A stretch of 64,000 bases of DNA from Fidelibacterota bacterium (lineage in GTDB: Bacteria > Pseudomonadota > Alphaproteobacteria > Rhodospirillales > Rhodospirillaceae), in the NCBI GenBank assembly GCA_947472795.1, contig CANJBL010000007.1, forward strand, positions 62,001 through 126,000. The letters run 5' to 3'. Under the pieces are notes generated by a model that was given only the letters and a program-made list of their open reading frames with translations, was not told where the DNA came from and did not search any database. Position 1 is the first letter of the stretch, and each line of letters opens with the position of its first letter. A program made the translations under genes and the position numbers. This document shows positions 30,399 through 38,061 of the stretch, piece after piece.

Positions 30399-31022
30399 AT
30401 GAACAATAAGTGTATGGAAAATTTTGTCCCTGACCCTACCGGCGTCTTCCTACATGAACAGGAGGATATTGCTTACGCGGATGCTCTTGTAGACACAAAA
30501 ACTGGCGACAAATTGTACCGAAGTTTTCTTGCCGCCAATGCATGGCGATTTGGTGCCGTGTCAAATCCCAACCTGGGCAAACGATTCTGGGTTCTTGCGC
30601 TACAATGGCAGAACGAGAATGGTGATTTAGTAGAATTCTTAAAGCCTGTTCTTTCACAAGCGTCGGAAGCATTCGGACTAAAAATCGAACATGTCCATAA
30701 TATATATGTCAACGGGCAAACAGCGATGCAAGACGGCACGGTGCATACGGACAACGAAGGAACATTGGATTATACAATACTATATTATGTAAACATGGAT
30801 TGGCATTCTGATATGGGGGGCGCGACCTATTTCCACACCAAGGGCAGTTCATCACCTATAGCTTTACCTTTTTGTCCAAGACGCATTGCACTTTTCTCAT
30901 CCCGCATCCCGCACCATGGGGCGGCACCTGTGGAAACAACCGACTCTCTAAGAATGACATTAGCTTATAAAATTAGGTGCAGCGCGATGCCTGCGATTTT
31001 CAACGGCAGAATAAGAAGCTAA
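30399..31022 (+). CDS. Putative 2OG-Fe(II) oxygenase, AT-rich
   Basis: A 207-residue protein with the pattern of a prolyl-4-hydroxylase-like 2-oxoglutarate/Fe(II) oxygenase: an HxD-type motif in GTVHTDNEG (about 112-120), a distal His in RIPHHGAAP and a 2OG-binding Arg in DSLRMTLAYK. The base composition is clearly more AT-rich than that of its neighbours, and it lies between an IS relic and a broken tRNA-like sequence, so horizontal acquisition is likely. The substrate is unknown. A second ATG five codons in is an alternative start. Confidence 0.7.
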   Translation: MNNKCMENFVPDPTGVFLHEQEDIAYADALVDTKTGDKLYRSFLAANAWRFGAVSNPNLGKRFWVLALQWQNENGDLVEFLKPVLSQASEAFGLKIEHVHNIYVNGQTAMQDGTVHTDNEGTLDYTILYYVNMDWHSDMGGATYFHTKGSSSPIALPFCPRRIALFSSRIPHHGAAPVETTDSLRMTLAYKIRCSAMPAIFNGRIRS

Positions 31023-31027
31023 GAAGA
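31012..31027 (+). repeat. 8-bp tandem repeat at the oxygenase stop
   Basis: TAAGAAGC is followed by TAAGAAGA. The second copy supplies the in-frame TAA stop of the oxygenase gene. It is a minor member of the stop-codon duplication series. Confidence 0.55.
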
Positions 31028-31065
31028 ACTCGAACCTGGGACCCACTGATTGAGAGCTAGGCGCT
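31027..31065 (-). pseudogene. Truncated tRNA-like sequence
   Basis: Read on the minus strand, this segment resembles the 3' half of a tRNA: an AGCGCC D-arm remnant, an anticodon-arm-like CTAG-CTCTCAA-TCAG, a variable region GTGGGTC and a T-arm start CCAGGTTCGAGT. The 3' T-stem and the acceptor stem are missing. The break falls exactly where the oxygenase gene ends. It overlaps the epmA stop. It is best read as a decayed tRNA fragment, possibly an old integration site. Confidence 0.45.
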
Positions 31066-32146
31066 AAACAACCGGTGCCCAGAGCACGTCGGTGATGTCG
31101 CTCGCACCCGATGCCAGCATCACCAAGCGGTCGAAGCCAAGCGCCGCGCCCGCGCACGGCGGAAGTTTTTCGACCGCCTCCAGAAAATCCTCGTCGACAG
31201 GCGGCGCGGCGCCATAGAGGCGCGTGAACAACGCCCGATCAGCGGCGAAGCGTGCGCGCTGCTCGGCGGCGTCGGTGAGTTCCGAATAGGCGTTGGCGAG
31301 TTCCACGCCGCAGGCATAAAGCTCGAAACGTTCCGCGACGCGCGCGTCACCGGGTTTGCGGCGCGCAAGGGCCGCGAGATTGGCCGGGTACTCGCACAGG
31401 ATTGTGGGCGCGCCGATGCCGAGCTTGGGCTCGATACGTTCCAACATGACGCGGAAGAAGAGGTCTTCCCAGGTATCGTTGGCACTGACGTGGATCCCTT
31501 GCCCTTCCGCCGCGCGGTAAAGCTGGCTTGGTGACAGCGCTGCTTCGCGCGGATCGTCGATAGTGGCGAGCAGATCGATACCAGCGTGACGCAGGAAAGC
31601 ATCTTGCACGGTGAGGCGTTCAGAGGTGCGTGCGGGATCGCATGTGCGGCCCTGCCAACGCAGCATCACGCCATCCTGCAACGTGCGCTCGGCGGCCTTG
31701 GCAACACCGAGCATGAGTGCCGCGCAGTCATCCATAAGCGTGCTGTAGTCCGTTTCGGCGCGGTACCATTCGAGCATGGTGAATTCGGGGTGGTGCAAAG
31801 GCCCACGCTCGCCGTCACGCCAGACATGGCAAAGCTGCATGATCTTTCCGATGCCGACCGCGTGGCCGCCGGCCATAAGCTTCTTCATGGCGAACTCGGG
31901 CGATGTATGCAGATAACGCGGGCTGGGCCCGGTGCCCAAAGGTTCGCGCAGCGCGGTGACGAAGGGTTGGATATGGCGCTCGACGCCCGGCGAGACCTGG
32001 ACGGCGGGCGTTTCCACTTCCCAAAACCCTTCGGCCTGGAAATAGGCACGGATGGCTTTGGTGGCCGCGCGCCTGGCTTCGAGGAAAGGCTTGCGCCGCC
32101 CCAAGCTCTCAGGGTTCCACCAGGAAAGCTGTTCACCAGAGGTCAT
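31064..32146 (-). CDS. epmA: EF-P (R)-beta-lysine ligase
   Basis: Class II lysyl-tRNA-synthetase-like enzyme without an anticodon-binding domain (360 residues). It attaches beta-lysine to elongation factor P. Motifs include VETPAVQVSPGVERHI, LHTSPEFAMKKLMAGG, CHVWRDGERG, HHPEFTMLEWYR and, at the C-terminus, GAALGFDRLVML. It is divergent from efp, its substrate, across 155 bases. The partner enzyme EpmB is not in the window. Confidence 0.93.
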   Translation of the reverse strand: MTSGEQLSWWNPESLGRRKPFLEARRAATKAIRAYFQAEGFWEVETPAVQVSPGVERHIQPFVTALREPLGTGPSPRYLHTSPEFAMKKLMAGGHAVGIGKIMQLCHVWRDGERGPLHHPEFTMLEWYRAETDYSTLMDDCAALMLGVAKAAERTLQDGVMLRWQGRTCDPARTSERLTVQDAFLRHAGIDLLATIDDPREAALSPSQLYRAAEGQGIHVSANDTWEDLFFRVMLERIEPKLGIGAPTILCEYPANLAALARRKPGDARVAERFELYACGVELANAYSELTDAAEQRARFAADRALFTRLYGAAPPVDEDFLEAVEKLPPCAGAALGFDRLVMLASGASDITDVLWAPVV

Positions 32147-32301
32147 GGCGCCCTGTTAGACCATCGGCTGGGGCAGACCAAGTCTAAAAAGCGCGCTAAA
32201 AGTGCCGCTTCGCGGACGGGGGACGTGTTGCCACATCTGGGGCAACCTGATAGAAGCAGCCGCGATTTCCCACACAAATTCAGCGAAAACATAGGCGTTC
32301 T

Positions 32302-32865
32302 ATGAAGATTTCAGCCAACTCCATCCGCGGCGGCATGGTTATCGAGCACGAAGGCAAGCAGTGGATGGTGCTCAAGAATCAGGTCGTGCAGCCCGGTAAG
32401 GGCGGCGCGTTCATGCAAGTCGAAATGCGCGACATTAAGTACGGCAACAAGAGCCAGGCCCGCTGGCGCACCGCCGACACGGTGGAACGCCTGGACGTGC
32501 GCGAAGTGGATTGCCAGTACCTGTTCAAGGAAGGCGACATGTTCACCTTCATGGATAGCGCCACTTTCGATCAGTTCAGCATTCCCGCTGAGATGCTGGG
32601 CGATCAGGCGGCCTTCCTGCAGGACAACATGGAAGTCTCGGTGAACTTCATCGAGGGCGTGCCGGTCAACGTACGACTGCCGCAGACCGTGATCTTGAGA
32701 GTGGTGGAAGCCGACCCGGTCGTGAAAGGCCAAACGGCCGCTTCGTCCTACAAGCCCGGCATTCTAGAGAACGGTTTGAAAGTTCTGATCCCGCCGTTTA
32801 TCGAAGCGGGCACCAAGATCGTCGTCAACACCGAAGACGTCTCTTACGTCGAACGCGCGAAATAG
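32302..32865 (+). CDS. efp: Elongation factor P
   Basis: Relieves ribosome stalling at polyproline. The 187 residues form the KOW-like N-domain and two OB domains. The modified loop is VVQPGKGGAF with Lys33, the equivalent of E. coli Lys34 and so the expected EpmA target. Polyproline-rich proteins that may depend on it are encoded nearby (TolA, CpoB and the OmpA-like protein at 33.8 kb). suhB follows after 9 bases. Confidence 0.97.
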   Translation: MKISANSIRGGMVIEHEGKQWMVLKNQVVQPGKGGAFMQVEMRDIKYGNKSQARWRTADTVERLDVREVDCQYLFKEGDMFTFMDSATFDQFSIPAEMLGDQAAFLQDNMEVSVNFIEGVPVNVRLPQTVILRVVEADPVVKGQTAASSYKPGILENGLKVLIPPFIEAGTKIVVNTEDVSYVERAK

Positions 32866-32874
32866 GTAGCTCCC

Positions 32875-33666
32875 ATGGCCTTGCGCACGGCCCTGTGGAC
32901 AGTAATGACCGGTGCGGCGCAAAAGGCCGCCCGTGCGCTGAAGCGCGACTTCGGTGAAGTCGAACAGCTGCAGGTTTCGCAGAAAGGCCCCAGCGATTTC
33001 GTCAGCGCCGCCGACATCAAAGCGGAAAAAGTTCTGCGCGAGGAACTGACAAAGGCACGCCCGCGCTTCGGCTTCCTGCTGGAGGAAGGCGGTGAGGTAG
33101 CGAGTGCCGACGGCCACCACCGCTGGATCATCGACCCCATCGACGGCACGACCAATTTCCTGCACGGCATTCCGCACTTCGCCATTTCCATCGGCTTGGA
33201 GATGGACGGCGAGATCATCGCGGGGCTTGTGTTCAATCCCATCGTCGACGAGATGTATTACGCCGAGAAGGGCAAAGGCGCGTTCCTGAACGATAAACGT
33301 CTGCGCGTTTCGGCGCGGACACGCCTGACCGACAGCGTCATTGCGACCGGCATTCCATTCCATGGCCGTCCGGGCCACAAACCGTTCCTGAAGCAATTGG
33401 AGCGCGTGATGGATTCCGTGGCCGGCGTGCGGCGCATGGGCACGGCATCGCTGGACCTCGCCTATGTGGCCGCTGGCCGTTACGATGGTTTTTGGGAAAT
33501 GGGCCTTCAACCCTGGGATATGGCGGCGGGGATCCTGCTGGTGAAGGAAGCCGGCGGCTTTATCACCGAATTGGACGGCGGCAAGAACCTGCTGGGCAGT
33601 GGTAACGTCCTGGCGGCTAACCCTAAGCTGCATAAGCAACTTTTGGACCTGATCAGCGCCGTTTGA
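32875..33666 (+). CDS. suhB: Inositol monophosphatase family protein
   Basis: A Mg-dependent phosphatase of 263 residues. Its metal-site motifs are GPSDFVSAADIKAE, LEEGG, WIIDPIDGTTNFLHG and QPWDMAAGILLVKEAGG. SuhB homologues also act in rRNA transcription antitermination, which may explain the pairing with efp. The ATG follows AGGTAG. Confidence 0.93.
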   Translation: MALRTALWTVMTGAAQKAARALKRDFGEVEQLQVSQKGPSDFVSAADIKAEKVLREELTKARPRFGFLLEEGGEVASADGHHRWIIDPIDGTTNFLHGIPHFAISIGLEMDGEIIAGLVFNPIVDEMYYAEKGKGAFLNDKRLRVSARTRLTDSVIATGIPFHGRPGHKPFLKQLERVMDSVAGVRRMGTASLDLAYVAAGRYDGFWEMGLQPWDMAAGILLVKEAGGFITELDGGKNLLGSGNVLAANPKLHKQLLDLISAV

Positions 33667-33840
33667 GCTGCCCGCCCGCGCCGCACGTCTTTTGCGAAAA
33701 AATCTTAATCCCGTTGTACGAAGCGAAGGCCCTGTTGTACGTTTGGGCTCTGGAAGACGCGCAAAGCAACGCGATATCAAAGACTTTGCCGTTTTCCCAG
33801 CGACGCAGGGACAGAGCGACGCAAAACGGGGGCTGAGACG

Positions 33841-35481
33841 GTGGCATTTAGTCGTATTGCGAAAAACACGACGCGGCGCTTGCGGCCGGGAACAACGTTC
33901 CTGACAGCCACAGGGCTTGCGACCATTCTGGCTGTGAGCTTTTGCACGCCGGCTTGGGCCGACGGCGATCCCAATGCCAAGGCACGCGGACCCGGTGTGC
34001 GCTCGATCACCGCCGGTGGTCCACCACCCAATGATGTAATTGTCGATTACGCCGTGTTGGATTCATTGTCGCGTGGGAGCAGCGCGAGCCTGTTGATTCC
34101 GCAGTCCGGCCGACTGGATGACAGTGCGCCGGTTGTTCTGCATCCGCCCGCTGGTGTTGCGCCGACGCTGATCCCGCCGCGCGGCGTGCAAGCCACCGCG
34201 CCATCAGCCGGAAGCCGCGTCGCGGTGGTGAAGCTGCGTCCGCCTGCCGGCGTTCGCGTCGCGGAGGCGAAACCCGCACCTGTGCGCACGGCGCGCGCGG
34301 AAGAACCGAAAATGACTCCGGCGGCCAAGCCGCCTGAGCCAAAAATTGCAGCACCGAAAGCTGAAGCGCCGAAGGCAGCTTCTCCGGCGCCGAGAGCCGC
34401 GCCTGCGAAAGTGGAAGTGGCGAAGGCCGCGCCTCCGGCGCCTGCGAAAATTGAAACAGCGAAGGCGCCAACACCCGCAGCACCTGCTCCGGCAGCGAAA
34501 CCTGCCACACCTCCTGCGGCGATGGCGGCAGCGCCTGTGAAACCGGCTGCGCCACCCATTGCTGCGCCAGCCGCTGCGACGCCACCCGCTGCCGCGCCGA
34601 AACCGGCAGCCCCCGTTCAAACCGCGAGCGCACCGCCGCCCGCGATGACACCTGCGCCCGCACCTAAGCCTGCTGCGCCTGTCGCGACACCCACTGCCAC
34701 ACCAGCCCCGGCTCCCGCTAAACCAGTAACAGCCGCTGCTACACCTCCGGCTCAGCCGGCGCCGGCAGCACCGCCAGCGGCCCGTCCTGCTGCAACACCG
34801 CCTCCTGCTGCAACAGCATCCACCGCACCGCCCGCCGCGAAACCCTCAGCGCCCGCGACACCACCGCCAGCAGCAACCGCCGCGGCCACGCCTGCTCCGG
34901 CGACACCAGCTCCTGTCGCATCGGCACCCGCGGCAACATCGGTGCCAGCTGCTGACGCCGCCGCGCCGCGCTCGTTGCTAACGCCGCCGCCGGAAACACG
35001 CATGGCGGGTTTGCCCCCGGCGCGCGCGGTAAACGCGCGCGACTCAAATGATGGCGGCCTTCCGCCGCCGGTTACTTCAACAACACCGGCACCTGCCGCA
35101 ACGCCTGCGCCTGCGGTCTCCGCGCCACCCACACAGACTGCTGCCCTGCCCGTACAAAGACCCGGCGAACCGGACACGCTGACGATCTCGTTCGCGGTCG
35201 GTATTCCGGAAGTGCCGACGGGCGCCGAAGCCGGATTGAAGACCTTGGCCGCGCGCATGAAAGCAGACGCCAACATTCGCGTGCAACTTCTGGCCTTCGC
35301 GTCCGACCCGGAGAAAAGCGTGAGCCGTTCGCGCCGCCTGTCGCTGGAGCGTGCCGTGAACGTGCGCAAGCAGCTGTTGTCGGCGGGCATCGATTCCACA
35401 CGCATCGAAGTGCGTGCGCTGGGCGAGCAAGCCGGTGACGGCGCGCCGGACCGCGTGGATGCCATCACCTCGCGGCGCTAA
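33841..35481 (+). CDS. Ala/Pro-rich periplasmic protein with OmpA-like C-terminus
   Basis: A 546-residue protein that starts at GTG. It has a signal peptide (hydrophobic core TGLATILAVSF, cleavage near AWA/DGD), about 300 residues of Ala/Pro/Thr/Lys low-complexity sequence (about 140-440) and a C-terminal OmpA/MotB-like domain (about 440-546) with the motif SRRLSLERAVNVRKQLLSAG. The rod would span the periplasm, with the end domain on peptidoglycan. It precedes the MotA/MotB-like pair by about 150 bases and may work with it. Translation of the many PP pairs should need EF-P, encoded 1 kb upstream. Confidence 0.85.
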   Translation: MAFSRIAKNTTRRLRPGTTFLTATGLATILAVSFCTPAWADGDPNAKARGPGVRSITAGGPPPNDVIVDYAVLDSLSRGSSASLLIPQSGRLDDSAPVVLHPPAGVAPTLIPPRGVQATAPSAGSRVAVVKLRPPAGVRVAEAKPAPVRTARAEEPKMTPAAKPPEPKIAAPKAEAPKAASPAPRAAPAKVEVAKAAPPAPAKIETAKAPTPAAPAPAAKPATPPAAMAAAPVKPAAPPIAAPAAATPPAAAPKPAAPVQTASAPPPAMTPAPAPKPAAPVATPTATPAPAPAKPVTAAATPPAQPAPAAPPAARPAATPPPAATASTAPPAAKPSAPATPPPAATAAATPAPATPAPVASAPAATSVPAADAAAPRSLLTPPPETRMAGLPPARAVNARDSNDGGLPPPVTSTTPAPAATPAPAVSAPPTQTAALPVQRPGEPDTLTISFAVGIPEVPTGAEAGLKTLAARMKADANIRVQLLAFASDPEKSVSRSRRLSLERAVNVRKQLLSAGIDSTRIEVRALGEQAGDGAPDRVDAITSRR

Positions 35482-35526
35482 GCCACGACTTTGTAAGAAG
35501 CGTCTTCGTAAGACCGACTATATAAG
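35479..35526 (+). repeat. Repeated TAAG-containing units after the OmpA-like gene stop
   Basis: TAAG occurs at 35479, 35494, 35509 and 35523, a spacing of 15, 15 and 14. The first two full units, TAAGCCACGACTTTG and TAAGAAGCGTCTTCG, match at 11 of 15 bases. The first TAA is the stop of the gene and the next two are in the same frame. It is a decayed tandem array at a stop codon. Confidence 0.6.
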
Positions 35527-35632
35527 ATTGGCGTCACACCTTAGGGATGCGCCATAGGGTTGCCACACTTCGACAGTATGGCGGATAAGGTTCGCGCGGG
35601 GTTTTTAGAGCGGAGACTTTAGAGCGAAGGGC

Positions 35633-36841
35633 ATGACGGATACCAAAACATATCTGACGCGCATGGTGATCTTCCTGGTGGTGGTGGGCGTGGGCCTTGC
35701 CTTCATCGCGGAGACGCTCGTTGGCATCTTCGCGGTCAATCCGCTGCTGAACGGATTGATCTTTGGCATCATCATCACCGGTATCGTGCTGAACTTCCGT
35801 CAGGTGATGATGCTGGCGCCGGAAGCCAAGTGGATCGAAGACTTCCAGCACGGCCACCCGGATGAAGCTCCTTCTCTCGGCGAGATGCAGACCATGTCCG
35901 GCGAAGGCGGCCTCAAGCTGCTGTCATCCATGGCGCGCATGCTGGAGCAGAAGCGCGCGCGCGGAAGCTCGGGGCGCATCGTGCTATCCGCACCGGTGAT
36001 GCGCACCCTGTTGGATGGCATCGCCGCACGCCTGGAGGAAAGCCGCGACCTTTCGCGCTACTTCACAGGGCTTTGCATTTTTCTCGGACTGCTCGGCACG
36101 TTCTGGGGCTTGCTGGGCACCGTGGGCTCCATCGCCAACGTCATTCGCAACCTGACCGTCACCAGCGACGACATGCAGGTGATGTTCACCGCCCTGAAGC
36201 AGGGTTTGGAAGCGCCGTTGTCGAGCATGAGCACGGCCTTCGCCTCGTCGCTGTTCGGTCTGGGCGGTTCATTGATGCTGGGCTTCTTCGACTTGCAAGC
36301 AGGCCAAGCGCAGAATGCTTTCTATAACGAGCTGGAGGAATGGCTCTCGGGTCTGACACGCCTGTCCTCGGGCGCGGGCCCCGGCGACAGCGAACAGGGC
36401 GTGTCGGCTTACACGGAAGCGCTGTTGGAGCAGACCGCCGAAGGCTTGCAGGAATTGCAGAACATCATGGCGCGCGGCGAGCAGACGCGCGTGAACGGCA
36501 ACGATCAACTGGCGACGCTCAACGACAGGCTCGGTCTCTTCGCCGACCATATGAAGGCGCAACAGCAGGTGTTGCTGAAGGTGGCCGAGAGCCAACGCGA
36601 TCTGGCGCCCCTGCTCCGCAGCATGGGAGACATCGCGCAATCTCTGTCGGCACCAGCGGCCGGCGGCGGCATGGACGAAAGCACACGCGCGCACATCCGC
36701 AACATCGACGGCGCGCTGACGCGCCTTGCCTCTTCCATGGAATCAGGGCGCAGCGAAAGCGTGCGCGAACTGCGCAACGAAATCAAACTGCTGGCCAAGA
36801 CCGTGGCCGCCACCCGTGAGGGTGTCGCGGCGGAAGAGTAG
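35633..36841 (+). CDS. MotA/TolQ/ExbB-type proton-channel protein with long C-terminal tail
   Basis: A 402-residue membrane protein: two N-terminal helices (about 10-30 and 35-54), a cytoplasmic loop, two more helices (about 146-170 with LGLLGTFWGLLGTVGSIANV, and 205-225) and a long helical, charged cytoplasmic tail (about 240-402). It resembles the ion-channel half of MotAB, TolQR and ZorAB machines. The MotB-like partner begins 7 bases downstream. It is distinct from tolQ at 18 kb. AGCGAAGG precedes the ATG. Confidence 0.88.
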   Translation: MTDTKTYLTRMVIFLVVVGVGLAFIAETLVGIFAVNPLLNGLIFGIIITGIVLNFRQVMMLAPEAKWIEDFQHGHPDEAPSLGEMQTMSGEGGLKLLSSMARMLEQKRARGSSGRIVLSAPVMRTLLDGIAARLEESRDLSRYFTGLCIFLGLLGTFWGLLGTVGSIANVIRNLTVTSDDMQVMFTALKQGLEAPLSSMSTAFASSLFGLGGSLMLGFFDLQAGQAQNAFYNELEEWLSGLTRLSSGAGPGDSEQGVSAYTEALLEQTAEGLQELQNIMARGEQTRVNGNDQLATLNDRLGLFADHMKAQQQVLLKVAESQRDLAPLLRSMGDIAQSLSAPAAGGGMDESTRAHIRNIDGALTRLASSMESGRSESVRELRNEIKLLAKTVAATREGVAAEE

Positions 36842-36847
36842 GCAGGA

Positions 36848-38050
36848 ATGGTGGGCTTCACCCGCCGCACCCGCCGCACGGTCGATATCTGGCCGGGCTG
36901 GGTCGATGCGCTCTCGACACTTCTCATCATCATCATCTTCGTGCTGCTGGTGTTCGTCATTGGGCAGTTCTATCTGGGTCAGGCCCTGTCGGGCCGAGAC
37001 GCCGAGCTCTCATCGCTTAACAAGCAGATGGCGCAGATCGGCGATATGCTGAACCTGGAGCGCAAGGCCCGCGCCGACCTGGAGTTGACCGTGGGCCGCC
37101 TCTCCAGCGACCTGAAGGGCGCCAACGAGCAATTGGAAGTGCTGGGGCAACTGAAAGCCGACAACGCAGATCTTTCCGCACGCACGCAGACGGCGACGGC
37201 GGAAAACGCAAAACTCAAGGACCAGTTGGGCACCTCGACGCAAGCGAACGAGCGCGACCGCGCCATCATTACCAAGCAGGTCCAGGACCTTGCGCTGTTG
37301 CAGCAGCAGGTTCGCGCCATGGAAGCGCTGAAGGCCAATCTTGAGAAGCAGGTGAACGCGCTGGGCGCGAAGGTAGCCAGCAGCGACAGCGACATCGCTA
37401 AGGAGCATGCCAAGTCGGTGGAGGCACAAGCGCAGGCCGCGCTGATGAGCCAGCAACTGCAAGACTTGCAGAACGAACTGACGCGGCTCGCGCAAACGCT
37501 TGATGCTTCGGATAGGTTGACCGCCGAGCAGAAAGCGCAAATCTCGGACTTGGGGAGGCGCATGAACCGCGCGCTGGCGGGCAAGGTGCAGGAACTGCAG
37601 CGCTACCGTTCGGAATTCTTTGGGCGCCTGCGCGACATCCTTGGCAACCGCCCCGGCATCACCGTGGTAGGCGACCGCTTTGTGTTCCAGTCGGAAGTAC
37701 TGTTCGGATCGGGCTCGGCGGATGTGAGCCTCGACGGTCAGCGGCAACTGGCGCAACTGGCGCGTACATTGTTGACGATCTCAAAGGACATTCCCCAGGA
37801 AGTGAACTGGATCCTGCGCATCGACGGGCATACGGACACAGTGCCCATCGCCACTACCCAGTTCCGTTCCAACTGGGAGCTGTCGTCGGCGCGCGCCATC
37901 TCGGTGGTGAAGTACCTGGCGAGCCAGGGTGTGCCGGCGGAACGTCTTGCCGCCGCCGGTTTCGGTGAGTATCAGCCTATCGAGCCGGGCAACAGTGACG
38001 CCGCACGTTCGCGCAACCGGCGCATCGAACTGAAGCTGGATCAGCGTTAG
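36848..38050 (+). CDS. MotB/OmpA-type peptidoglycan-binding motor protein
   Basis: A 400-residue protein with one N-terminal membrane helix that follows the proton-binding Asp20 (WPGWVDALSTLLIIIIF). A long coiled coil (about 50-240) follows, and a C-terminal OmpA domain (about 275-400) has LRIDGHTDTVPI and RSRNRRIELKL. With the channel protein it should form a proton-driven, wall-anchored complex. Such pairs are common in alphaproteobacteria, but no role is established. It is not flagellar: no flagellar genes are near. Confidence 0.88.
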   Translation: MVGFTRRTRRTVDIWPGWVDALSTLLIIIIFVLLVFVIGQFYLGQALSGRDAELSSLNKQMAQIGDMLNLERKARADLELTVGRLSSDLKGANEQLEVLGQLKADNADLSARTQTATAENAKLKDQLGTSTQANERDRAIITKQVQDLALLQQQVRAMEALKANLEKQVNALGAKVASSDSDIAKEHAKSVEAQAQAALMSQQLQDLQNELTRLAQTLDASDRLTAEQKAQISDLGRRMNRALAGKVQELQRYRSEFFGRLRDILGNRPGITVVGDRFVFQSEVLFGSGSADVSLDGQRQLAQLARTLLTISKDIPQEVNWILRIDGHTDTVPIATTQFRSNWELSSARAISVVKYLASQGVPAERLAAAGFGEYQPIEPGNSDAARSRNRRIELKLDQR

Positions 38051-38061
38051 AGCCCCTTCCC

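Noticed and set aside
35633-38050. Zorya defence system (ZorA/ZorB)
   Set aside because: Only the motor-like pair is present. No zorC, zorD or zorE-like gene follows, and such pairs occur as core genes in many alphaproteobacteria.
35633-38050. Flagellar stator motA/motB
   Set aside because: The long tail of the channel protein and the long coiled coil of its partner do not fit, and no flagellar genes are nearby.
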